Notes under the pieces: model-generated
Databases searched by the model: none
Told to the model about the DNA's origin: nothing
What the model saw: the letters and a program-made list of their open reading frames with translations, nothing else
In this document: positions 47,135 to 57,442 of the stretch, one piece after another
Layout of the letters: each line of letters begins with the position of its first letter
Numbering within the stretch: the first letter of the stretch is position 1
Program-made: the position numbers and the translations under genes
NCBI GenBank assembly: GCA_030272155.1
Contig: CP126191.1
Coordinates: 4,486,501-4,550,500, forward strand
Reading direction: 5' to 3'
Length of the DNA: 64,000 nucleotides
DNA from: Tetradesmus obliquus
Taxonomy: Eukaryota > Chlorophyta > Chlorophyceae > Sphaeropleales > Scenedesmaceae

Positions 47135-49671
47135 GAATTTATCAAATTTGAAGCCGTTTCAATGTCCTGGCTGCGGGATCAGGGTTGGCAAGGGTGTCGG
47201 TGCACCGCCACTAGAAACTCACTGGTCGGCTAAAATTCCTACTGGACGGTTTTGTCCCGTACGTTGCATCAACAAACAGATGAGGCCCTCACCTGCCTAG
47301 GACCGACATGCGAAAGGAAGCGCAGCGGCCTTTGCAGCGTCGCTACGGTCGAATTTTCCGGCCGGCACGCCTAGTGGCCCATTTTGGAAAGGTGCTGGGT
47401 GTGCATCGTGAAAGTTAATTTATTGTGTTATCTGTTTGTAATATGTTGATTTTTTTTATTATTTTTTTTTTTTTTGAAGCAAGAAAGTTACAAGGGCTGA
47501 CCTACATAACTTTGCACTTGCTCCACAAAAAGATCCATTGAGAGAGTGAGGCAACCTGTTCCGCACTCACCCCACAGGTCTCTTGTACCAAGAGACGCTG
47601 TCACACGATCATGCAGACAGCCCCGTGCGGGGCAGCCCCGAAAGGCATCCAGGACCTGACCGAGTGCCCAGACTCCACTAAAATCACAGTCACGCAATGA
47701 CGTCCTGTGATGTGTGACAGACCGTGACTGGCCCTTGAAACAAAAGCTGTCCATAGTGTAGCTGTCAGCTATCCATGCATGGTGACTTGCACACCTCTAA
47801 AAGCTGCACCTTACAGGCAGCATTACGACACACACACAAGACGCCTATTTATAGGTGACTGATTGTTAATATGTTGATTTATCAAATTTGAAGCCGTTTC
47901 AATGTCCTGGCTGCGGGATCAGGGTTGGCAAGGGTGTCGGTGCACCGCCACTATTTTTTTTATTTTATTTTATTTTATTTTTTGAAGCAAATAATGCACC
48001 GCCACTAGAAACTCACTGGTCGGCTAAAATTCCTACTGGACGGTTTTGTCCCGTACGTTGCATCAACAAACATATGAGGCCCTCACCTGCCTAGGACCGA
48101 CATGCGAAAGGAAGCGCAGCGGCCTTTGCAGCGTCGCTACGGTCGAATTTTCCGGCCGGCACGCCTAGTGGCCCATTTTGGAAAGGTGCTGGGTGTGCAT
48201 CGTGAAAGTTAATTTATTGTTTTATCTGTTTGTAATATGTTGATTTATCAAATTTGAAGCCGTTTCAATGTCCTGGCTGCGGGATCAGGGTTGGCAAGGG
48301 TGTCGGTGCACCGCCACTATTTTTTTTATTTTATTTTATTTTATTTTTGAAGCAAATAATGCACCGCCACTAGAAACTCACTGGTCGGCTAAAATTCCTA
48401 CTGGACGGTTTTGTCCCGTACGTTGCATCAACAAACATATGAGGCCCTCACCTGCCTAGGACCGACATGCGAAAGGAAGCGCAGCGGCCTTTGCAGCGTC
48501 GCTACGGTCGAATTTTCCGGCCGGCACGCCTAGTGGCCCATTTTGGAAAGGTGCTGGGTGTGCATCGTGAAAGTTAATTTATTGTTTTATCTGTTTGTGA
48601 TATGTCGATTTATCAAATTTGAAGCCGTTTCAATGTCCTGGCTGCGGGATCAGGGTTGGCAAGGGTGTCGGTGCACCGCCACTAGAAACTCACTGGTCGG
48701 CTAAAATTCCTGCTGGACGGTTTTGTCCCGTACGTTGCATCAACAAACATATGAGGCCCTCACCTGCCTAGGACCGACATGCGAAAGGAAGCGCAGCGGC
48801 CTTTGCAGCGTCGCTACGGTCGAATTTTCCGGCCGGCACGCCTAGTGGCCCATTTTGGAAAGGTGCTGGGTGTGCATCGTGAAAGTTAATTTATTGTGTT
48901 ATCTGTTTGTAATATGTTGATTTATCAAATTTGAAGCCGTTTCAATGTCCTGGCTGCGAGATCAGGGTTGGCAAGGGTGTCGGTGCACCGCCACTAGAAA
49001 CTCACTGGTCGGCTAAAATTCCTACTGGACGGTTTTGTCCCGTACGTTGCATCAACAAACATATGAGGCCCTCACCTGCCTAGGACCGACATGCGAAAGG
49101 AAGCGCAGCGGCCTTTGCAGCGTCGCTACGGTCGAATTTTCCGGCCGGCACGCCTAGTGGCCCATTTTGGAAAGGTGCTGGGTGTGCATCGTGAAAGCTA
49201 ATTTATTGTGTTATCTGTTTGTAATATGTTGATTTATCAAATTTGAAGCCGTTTCAATGTCCTGGCTGCGGGATCAGGGTTGGCAAGGGTGTCGGTGCAC
49301 CGCCACTATTTTTTTTATTTTATTTTATTTTTTTTTGAAGCAAATAATGCACCGCCACTAGAAACTCACTGGTCGGCTAAAATTCCTACTGGACGGTTTT
49401 GTCCCGTACGTTGCATCAACAAACATATGAGGCCCTCACCTGCCTAGGACCGACATGCGAAAGGAAGCGCAGCGGCCTTTGCAGCGTCGCTACGGTCGAA
49501 TTTTCCGGCCGGCACGCCTAGTGGCCCATTTTGGAAAGGTGCTGGGTGTGCATCGTGAAAGTTAATTTATTGTTTTATCTGTTTGTAATATGTCGATTTA
49601 TCAAATTTGAAGCCGTTTCAATGTCCTGGCTGCGGGATCAGGGTTGGCAAGGGTGTCGGTGCACCGCCACT
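47135..49671. repeat. 312-bp satellite array, block 5
   Basis: Counterpart of block 3, with the same private monomer changes (48,598; 48,711; 48,957). It includes one B insert. Confidence 0.95.
47453..47866 (-). mobile_element. B insert, copy 16
   Basis: Same junctions; homologous to copy 14 at an offset of 11,843 bp. Confidence 0.88.
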
Positions 49672-50329
49672 ATTTTTTTTATTTTTTTTTTTTTATTTTT
49701 TTTTTTTTTTGAAGCAAGAAAGTTACAAGGGCTGACCTACATAACTGTGCACTTGCTCCACAAAAAGATCCATTGAGAGAGTGAGGCAACCTGTTCCGCA
49801 CTCACCCCACAGGTCTCTTGTACCAAGAGACGCTGTCACACGATCATGCAGACAGCCCCGTGCGGGGCAGCCCCGAAAGGCATCCAGGACCTGACCGAGT
49901 GCCCAGACTCCCCTAAAATCACAGTTACGCAATGACGTCCTGTGATGTATGACAGACCGTGACTGGCCCTTGAGACAAAAGCTGTCCATAGTGTAGCTGT
50001 CAGCTATCAATGCATGGTGACTTGCACACCTCTGAAAGCTGCACCTCACAGGCAGCATTACGATACACACACACAAGACGCCTATTTATAGGTGACTGAT
50101 TGTCGACACAGACAATCACCACCTGTCTATTAAGTCAACAAGTTTGATCTCAGGCGACCTTCCTTGCAGCCATGCAAACGGTATCCCACAACCCAACCTA
50201 ACATCTACTTCCACCCTATCCCATTCCCTCTGAATTTGCTGCCGTAGCTCTGCCAGAAACCTGCACGCCACAGCCTTAGCAACGTATGATGAGCTGCCCG
50301 GCTCGCCAGCTGCAAACCGTTGGCTGCCC

Positions 50330-50375
<46 letters not shown>

Positions 50376-51387
50376 TGTTGTCCTCCGCACCGCTGTTGCT
50401 GTGGCTCTGCGATTGCAAACTGTTGCCTGCATTGCGGCTGCTGCCGCCATCGCTACCACCCGCACTGGCCACAGTCACGCCAGCCCTGCTGCTGCTGCAG
50501 CGCACCACCCAAATGGATTCCAACAGCAGCAGACGCAGCTGCGTCCACAACTGCTGCTGCCCTGCTGGCGGCGCCCACACACTGAAGTCATCCAGCAGCA
50601 GCAGACGGCTGTTATTAACAGGGACCACTGCTCCTGGCTGCACAAGCTGCCACACCTGTTGCGCATACCACTGCCACACTGCTGCAGCTGTTGGGCACTC
50701 CACAAACAAGTGGGTGAGGGTCTCCAGTTGCTGCGGCTGCTGACACTGCTGTGCTGGGCATGCAAAGTGAGCCGGCGCGCGCCTGCTGGATGCCAGCATG
50801 CGCCGTGCGCCTACCTTCACTCCTGCATGCAGAAGCCGCCAGCCAAACACTCGCAGCCGCCTCGGCAGCTGGGTGTCTTTCAGCCTCTGATAACTCGCCA
50901 CCCAGCGGTGCTGCCTGGCATTGGCAGCACCCATGGATTGAGTGATCGGGTCCAGTAGATCATTGTGTGCTGGGCAGCTGATGCACTGCTGTTGCTGCTC
51001 CTGTTGCTGCCGCTGAGCCGTGACCACTGCTGCTGCTGTTGCTGCGCGCTGTCTTGGCAGCTCCCGCTCCCTGGACGGATCCATCCAGGACGCATGGTAA
51101 GCTGCCATCATCAAAAAAAAATCAAAAAAAAACTGCCATCATAGCTGCATCGCTAAACCGCTGGCTGTCACTGCTGCTGCTGCTGCGATTGCCAGGCGCC
51201 TCGCTACTGTGCTGCATTTGCTGGAAAGACCGTTTCTGAGCTGCCTCCATCTCCTGCAAGCCGTCCTGTGGCGCCTCAGCACCCAGGCGGTTGCGCCACA
51301 GCCGCGGGCGCATGCCTACACCTGACACCCACCCCTCTTTGCACTGCCGGCTGCATTGCTCCTGCAGCAGCCTGCATGTTGCCACCC
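49672..51387 (-). mobile_element. LINE block L5 (type II)
   Basis: Duplicate of L3 without nested insertions. Its CTG run is one triplet longer than in L3, adding one Ser to the encoded frame. Confidence 0.9.
50116..51114 (-). pseudogene. LINE zf-RVT C-terminal frame, L5 copy
   Basis: 332 codons, as in L3 apart from the added Ser in the CAG-encoded run. It has the longest LINE-derived frame in the window, but is still only the C-terminal part. Confidence 0.75.
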
Positions 51388-51777
51388 GAATTTATCAAAT
51401 TTGAAGCCGTTTCAATGTCCTGGCTGCGGGATCAGGGTTGGCAAGGGTGTCGGTGCACCGCCACTAGAAACTCACTGGTCGGCTAAAATTCCTACTGGAC
51501 GGTTTTGTCCCGTACGTTGCATCAACAAACAGATGAGGCCCTCACCTGCCTAGGACCGACATGCGAAAGGAAGCGCAGCGGCCTTCGCAGCGTCGCTACG
51601 GTCGAATTCTCGGGCCGGCACGCCTAGTGGCCCATTTTGGAAAGGTGCTGGGTGTGCATCGTGAAAGTTAGTTTATTGTTTTATCTCTTTGTAATATGTT
51701 AACTAATCAAATTTGAAGCCGTTCCAATGTCCTGGCTGCAGGATGAGGGTTGGCAAGGGTGACGCTGGGCATGTCCA
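51388..51777. repeat. Right edge of the satellite array
   Basis: One normal and one strongly changed, incomplete monomer, ending at about 51,765 (ggcaagggtgacg). No monomer sequence is seen to the right. The array therefore ends roughly 160 bp beyond the original stop codon of the NAD kinase gene. Confidence 0.85.
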
Positions 51778-51845
51778 CCACCTGACCAAGTGGCAAGAAT
51801 CGACTATAATCACAGCCATTCGACGAACAACTGTGATGTGTACGT
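51778..51845 (-). mobile_element. Old LINE relic at array edge
   Basis: Same relic as at 39,932-39,999. It aligns with the middle of the B region and is strongly diverged, so elements of this family were landing here long before the recent copies. Confidence 0.6.
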
Positions 51846-51960
51846 TGAAACTATCCCTAAACACCAAACATGTGCATGGTCCAGAACCAAACAATGCTTT
51901 TTCTTGATCTTGTGGTCATGCATGGCAGTCAGTGCTAGCGTCCGTTGACCTGCTGCCAAA

Positions 51961-52212
51961 TTTTTTTTTTTTTTTTTTTTTTTTGAAGCAAGAAAGTTAC
52001 AAGGGCTGACCTACATAACTGTGCACTTGCTCCACAAAAAGATCCATTGAGAGAGTGAGGCAACCTGTTCCGCACTCACCCCACAGGTCTCTTGTACCAA
52101 GAGACGCTGTCACACGATCATGCAGACAGCCCCGTGCGGGGCAGCCCCGAAAGGCATCCAGGACCTGACCGAGTGCCCAGACTCCACTAAAATCACAGTC
52201 ACGCAATGACGT
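51961..52212 (-). mobile_element. LINE 3' end inserted in the last codons of NAD kinase
   Basis: A 252 bp insert: T's, gaagcaag and LINE sequence cut at cacgcaatgacgt. It lies between two copies of cctgctgccaaa (51,949-51,960 and 52,213-52,224), a 12 bp duplication. It is in the same sense as the kinase. It supplies the final residues DVIA, a stop codon (52,199-52,201), a TGTAA signal and a poly(A) tract, replacing the native end VNGR-stop still readable at 51,935-51,948. Confidence 0.92.
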
Positions 52213-55200
52213 CCTGCTGCCAAAATTGGCTGCCCGGCACACCCGGGGCTACGGGTGGCACAGCACTGAATGTGCCGGCAGTGCTGCCAGCAGCCACGTC
52301 ATCGTCAGTGCCACCATGCCCATTGCTGCTGCCTCTTGCAGTGCGCAACAATGTGTGCAGTGATGGGCTGGAGAGGTTGCCTGCAGCTGCTGCCCTGCCA
52401 GGTGCACCGCGGATAGTCTGGTTCCACTTGAGCTTGTGGGTGATGCCCTGGTCACATGAAAACAGCGGCAATACAAACCAGAGTGTGTTGGTCCACCAAT
52501 GCAGGACAGCAGACATGTGCAGGTCGTGCATGTGCAGCAGCACTGTGTGCACAACATGTGTGACATGGCTGCGGCGGTGGAGGCAGCGCATCAGGGCACC
52601 TCCAGCAAAGAGTGGTCACCGACCACAACGAGCTGCGTGGCAGCAGCGTGCGCACCTCGTACCAGTCTCTGTCCAAGCTGCCGATGTTGATCAGCGGCAG
52701 TGGGCACAGCGATGTCTGGAAGTGCACCGAGCCGCCGCGCTCAATGCGCATGGGGTGCTTGCCGTCAAAGGACGCCCTGCGCAACACAGCACCCGCAGGA
52801 CCACTTAGCATATGGCTTTCAACAAAACATGGGGCAGCTTGAGGCACGTGGGGCCTGCAGATGCTAACACGATTGCAGGCGTGTCTTGCAGCTCACTGCG
52901 TGGTGCTGGGCCTCACCGCGCATGTGACCTCGCGTTGCGCGGCAGGCGCACCAGCAGGTCGGCGTTCTCAGGGATGATGAGCGGCCTGAAGGACAGGCTG
53001 TGCGGCGACAGCGGCGTCAGCAGCGTGCACGGCACGCTGGGCGCCACCATGGAGCCGCCTGTAGCCGCAGCAGGCACATGGCGCAATTTTCAGCAGCATG
53101 AGCACAGCTCTAATCATGAGTACTCTGATGCTGAGCGCTGCTGGTTGAGCAGGAACAGGTGCTGGAGATAACGTGTAATTGGGCACAGCACAGTTCCATC
53201 CTCCTTGCGGCGCCCTCGCCCCCTGCTCACCGGCAGACATGGAGTAGGCGGTTGAGCCGCTGGGCGTGGCGATGATCAGCCCGTCAGCCTCGGCAGCTGC
53301 ACACGCGGCAGGACAACACGACACGTTGCAGAAGGGTGTGGGATGTTTGTCGCGTTGCAGCAGTGTTGGCCATAGCCCTCTAGCTACAGACAGTGCCTGA
53401 GGCACCCACACACATTCCACCATCATCAGTCTGCAGCACAGTGCAAGGCCACGTCTTGCAGGCACAGCCAGCTTGCAGGAGGCCGCCGCGCCGCCCCACC
53501 TGTGACGAAGCCGCCGTCGATGTACACCTCCAGGAACACGCTGCTGGGGAAGGCGCCCCTGCAGGGCGCGGCAGCAGGCAAGGGCAGGGCGAGAGCAGGT
53601 GGGTGTGGCGGGACAGCCAACCAAACAGTGCAGCCCAACTTATGAGGGCACATGCACACTCTTCTATGGCAGCAGCGGCATCACCCTGCGGTAGTTCCTC
53701 AGCCTGCGTGCTCCCCACCAGGAGGTGACAGCCCCAATAAGAGCAACGCCGGCAGGCCAGGCCTGGGCGGCTGCATGCCACCGTGTGTGCCCGCCTCACC
53801 TGTCGATGACGCACTCGTTAAGGATGTGGTGCACGCGCAGCAGCTCGCCAGCAGCATTCAGCACAGCGCAGCGCTTGCGCGTGCGCAGCGTGCAGTACAG
53901 GTGCTCACGGTTGGCTGCCAGCACCCACTGCAGGCAGGCCCTGCAGCGCACACCACAGCAACTGATAGCCCTCAGGCATACTCATGCGTGCTACAGGATG
54001 ACCTCAGGAGGCACAGCAGCATGCCCACAACCCTGCAGCTCCACCGACACTGCAAGGCAAGCTACACGCTGCAGCAACACAAGCGTTCTGGAGATGCTGC
54101 AGACTGCAAGTTATGGTTTGAAAAGCTCAACATTCTGATGAGATGTGAAGGCAGGGGTTCCTGCCTCCCTACAGCGCTTCCTCCCAAAGTATTTTTTTTT
54201 TGAAGCAAGAAAGTTACAAGGGCTGACCTACATAACTGTGCACTTGCTCCACAAAAAGATCCATTGAGAGAGCGAGGCAACCTGTTCCGCGCTCACCCCA
54301 CAGGTCTCTTGTACCAAGAGACGCTGTCACACGATCATGCAGACAGCCCCGTGCGGGGCAGCCCCGAAAGGCATCCAGGACCTGACCGAGTGCCCAGACT
54401 CCACTAAAATCACAGTCACGCAATGACGTCCTGTGATGTGTGACAGACCGTGACTGGCCCTTGAAACAAAAGCTGTCCATAGTGTAACTGTCAGCTATCA
54501 ATGCATGGTGACTTGCACACCTCTAAAAGCTGCACCTTACAGGCAGCATTACGACACACACACAAGACGCCTGTTTATAGGTGAGGGATTGTCGGCACAG
54601 ACAATCACCACCTGACTATTCCTAGATATTCCACTTTATGCAAAGCACATCCTGCTATTGACCAAACATACACCAATGGGACATGTGGCATTATGTCATC
54701 AATGCCAACAATACAGACACACACAAACACACACACAGACTTGTCTGCGCCTCCCAAAGTATCCCGTCACCCTGACGCGCCCCCACCCCTAGCCCCAAGC
54801 CCCATCCACCCCCTGCTGCCCACCTGTACTGGGTGGCGTCGAAGGGCGTGAGGAAGCCCAGCGTGCCCATAGCAAAGCACATCACGGGCGGCAGCGGCAC
54901 GTCCCCGGTGAACAGCGATGCCAGGTAGCTGTCAGGCGGCAAGCCGCAGGCAGGCACGGCAGCCACGGTGAGCCATGAAAACAGAAGTCAGGGTCAGAGA
55001 GCATACACAGCAATGGATAAAACAGCTGAGCAGCTGCACGCAGCAGCTGCAAGTCAGTCAAATCAACTGGATGCTTTCTAGAACAAAAAAAAAAAAAGAA
55101 ATGCTGACTTGCAATGTAGCAGAAAGACCTGCTCTCATGCAAGTGCATTCTGCTCCGTAAATTGTATTGCACGCAGTTGCATCACTTGCATCTGCAGGCA

Positions 55201-56939
55201 GCATGCTGTCAAGGACTTCTTTCTGGGAGTCTGACAGCTTGCTGCATCATTGATGAAAGCTGCTGTTTGTCGCTGCTGCTGCCACCCCTGCTGCTGCTGC
55301 CAGTGTTCCCGCTGCTGCTGCTGCTTGCAGATGTCTGCGTGTGGCGCCACTCACAGTACTGTGCCGTCGCCGCCCAGCGTGATGGCAAAGTCGATGTCTG
55401 TTGTTGCCGGGTCAAAGGGCGCAAATTGCGGGAACTCCTGCTGGTGCACAGCACGCTCCACAAACACCTGCCCGCACAGCAGTCACAAGCAGCAGAAGCC
55501 AAGAGAGTGTTGCCGAGGCGACAGGGCACAGCAGTGTGGCCAGGAAACAAGCAAGCAACGCACCTGCCCTGATGACACAGACGCTGCCACAAGTAGCAGC
55601 ACCCCGCAGCTGTACTGCTGCAGCCGACGTCATCCCACTCTTGCACAGCACCATGTCACCTGCGCTTGGAGCTCCAAGGGCAGGTGGAGCCAGATGCACA
55701 GCACTGCTATGAGCCCATTGCGAGCCGCTGCAGCCCTTGACTCAGCCTGCAGCTGCACTGGCTGCCACATGTCACTGAGTCAGCCCTCCCCCAGCACGCC
55801 CACCTGCAGCCCCTGCTGCTGCAGCCAGGTCGCCATCTCCTCCAGCTGCGCCCCTGCTGCTGGCACGGGCTTCTTCACAATCAGCACGCGCCTGGGGCCA
55901 CCCTGCAGGTGCAAGTGCACAGGCACAGGGTGGGGCCAGCCCCAGCAGGCAGCGCAGGTCAGCACAGCGCTACCACCCATTGCTGTGCGCCATCACGCCA
56001 GGAAGCATGTGCCCACTCTTACTGCACAAACAGCTGCATAGCAGAGTCATGGCAGCAAGCTGGCGAAGCTGCGTGCCAGCTATAGCCACAGCTAGCCGCC
56101 CACAGCACAGACACAGGCACGCTGCGCCCTCCCCCCCTGCCCCCTTTATGCCCCACCTGCTCCCAGACCAGCATGGCGCGCCGCCGCAGGCGCAGCGCTG
56201 CGCTGTCGCTGAAGCGCAGCGTGGCGCCGTAGATGAGCCCACGCACGGCATCGTCTGCGCCATAAGCACTGTCCAGCGGAGCAACAGCTATGCTGCTGCC
56301 GCTGCTGCTGCTGCTGCTGCTACTACTGCTCAACACCTGCTGCATCTGCTGGTGCTGATGTTGATCCTGCTGCTGCTGCTGCTGCTGTTGAGGATCTTGC
56401 TGCTGCAGCTGCTGCTGCCCCCGCAAGGTCTGATCCTGCTGCATGCTGGTAGTGCTATCAGGCCCCGCCTCAAGTTCAGGTGGCGATGCTTCTGTGCACT
56501 GCATGGTGTCCGCCAGCCCGCCATTAGACACAGCTGTCGCAGAACTCGGAGGCTGCAGCTGTGGCTGGCACACTGATTGGGGCGGAACTTGCCGCCGTGG
56601 TTGCTTGGCTGCAGGCTGCTGCAGCCCTTTACTGCTGCTGCTGCTGCGGCTCCTGGTTCGTCGTCTGCAAGTGCTAGAGCTGACTCTGGTTGTGCTGCTG
56701 CTGCCGCTGCTGCTGGTGCTCCTGCCAGTGCACTGGCATACTGTGCGTGGAGCGCCCACCAGCCAGTTGCAGCAGTACACATCCGGCCACTGACCTCCAT
56801 GCACTGAGCTACCATAGCCTTGCAGTGCACTAGTAAAAGGCAGCAGACGGGGTCTGTACACTTTTGCAAGCACGTCAGTACAACACCGTGATGTATGCCC
56901 GGCACCTAAGCCACTGCTGCCTGCTAGGGCTCTGTGCAT
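52199..56939 (-). CDS. NAD kinase
   Basis: Phosphorylates NAD+ to NADP+ with ATP. Exons, read on the minus strand: 56,939-56,157; 55,902-55,804; 55,467-55,355; 54,928-54,824; 53,940-53,800; 53,558-53,500; 53,296-53,231; 53,058-52,929; 52,776-52,656; 52,447-52,199. All introns are GT-AG and the reading phase is kept, giving about 621 residues. Family motifs in order: RRVLIVKKP, the catalytic [66 protein letters not shown], and [13 protein letters not shown] at the end of the fold. The first 240 or so residues are Gln/Ser-rich and not recognisable; a plastid or other targeting role is possible but not shown. The start is uncertain: the ATG at 56,939 has a TATATA 49 bp upstream, but the frame stays open to 57,083. 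The C-terminal tail beyond the fold is Gly/Ser-rich and ends in LINE-derived codons. Confidence 0.93.
54193..54749 (-). mobile_element. LINE 3' end in NAD kinase intron 4
   Basis: A 557 bp insert between two copies of cctcccaaagtat (54,180-54,192 and 54,750-54,762), in the sense of the gene. It reaches further into the 3' UTR than the B insert. It differs from array copies at many sites (gagcgaggc, ctgtttataggtgaggg, ccaatgggacatgtgg) and its tail is down to about 10 T's, so it is older. Its TGTAA signal is intact, so it could cause early polyadenylation within the intron. Confidence 0.92.
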
Positions 56940-57442
56940 AGTAATTCTGCAGGCTGCAATACAGCGGGAAACGACTTTAAAGCTGATTATATAGCTTAGA
57001 TGTGGAACGGGACTGCTACTGGTGCTGTATTTGCGACTCCCGACGAAACGTGAAGGGCACTTCGATCGATTGGTGTGTGTCAAGCACTGATCATGTAAAA
57101 GAAACTGACGAAAAGCAAATACATGTAGGCGGTTTGGCTACGCCTGTGGTGAGAGACAGCAAGGCTCTCGTGTTTAGGGTTGCAGTTCAAGCACATCATC
57201 AGCACGCCCTGTCACCCAAATGCTGCGGTGATATGCATAGGCATTCCATACAATGTCCTACAATCCTTTGTTCTGTACAAGATGGAAGCGGAAACATCAA
57301 CATAATCCGTACATTGCACTTAACAACAGCAGCAGCACAGTTGAGGTTGCCCGTGCAGTACCTGACACACACACCGAAACATTTTCAGCAATGGCTATCT
57401 GTAGCTGAGTCTCAGGACTTACACGGCTAGCACGCCATCCAG
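56940..57442. promoter_or_regulatory. Divergent promoter region, NAD kinase / unknown gene
   Basis: About 500 bp between two divergent starts. TATATA at 56,988-56,993 is suitably placed for the kinase. No comparable box is clear for the rightward gene. Base composition is less GC-rich than in the genes on either side. The rightward 142-codon frame at 57,002-57,430 shows no protein-like signal. Confidence 0.45.

Larger units (their letters stand above)
40200..52050. repeat. ~11.85-kb tandem duplication, unit 2 (edges approximate)
   Basis: Contains the hybrid LINE end, satellite block 4, L4, block 5, L5, the decayed end monomer and the kinase 3' flank, in the same order as unit 1. It has one extra 677 bp pair of monomers at about 43.0-43.7 kb. 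Confidence 0.88.

Noticed and set aside
1-51777. LTR retrotransposon or virus-like origin of the array
   Set aside because: No long terminal repeats, integrase, protease or capsid signals; poly(A) tails, variable target duplications and 5' truncation fit a LINE.
55250-56041. Rightward 263-codon Cys-rich frame
   Set aside because: Antisense to NAD kinase exons 2 and 3, which have clear family motifs and splice sites.
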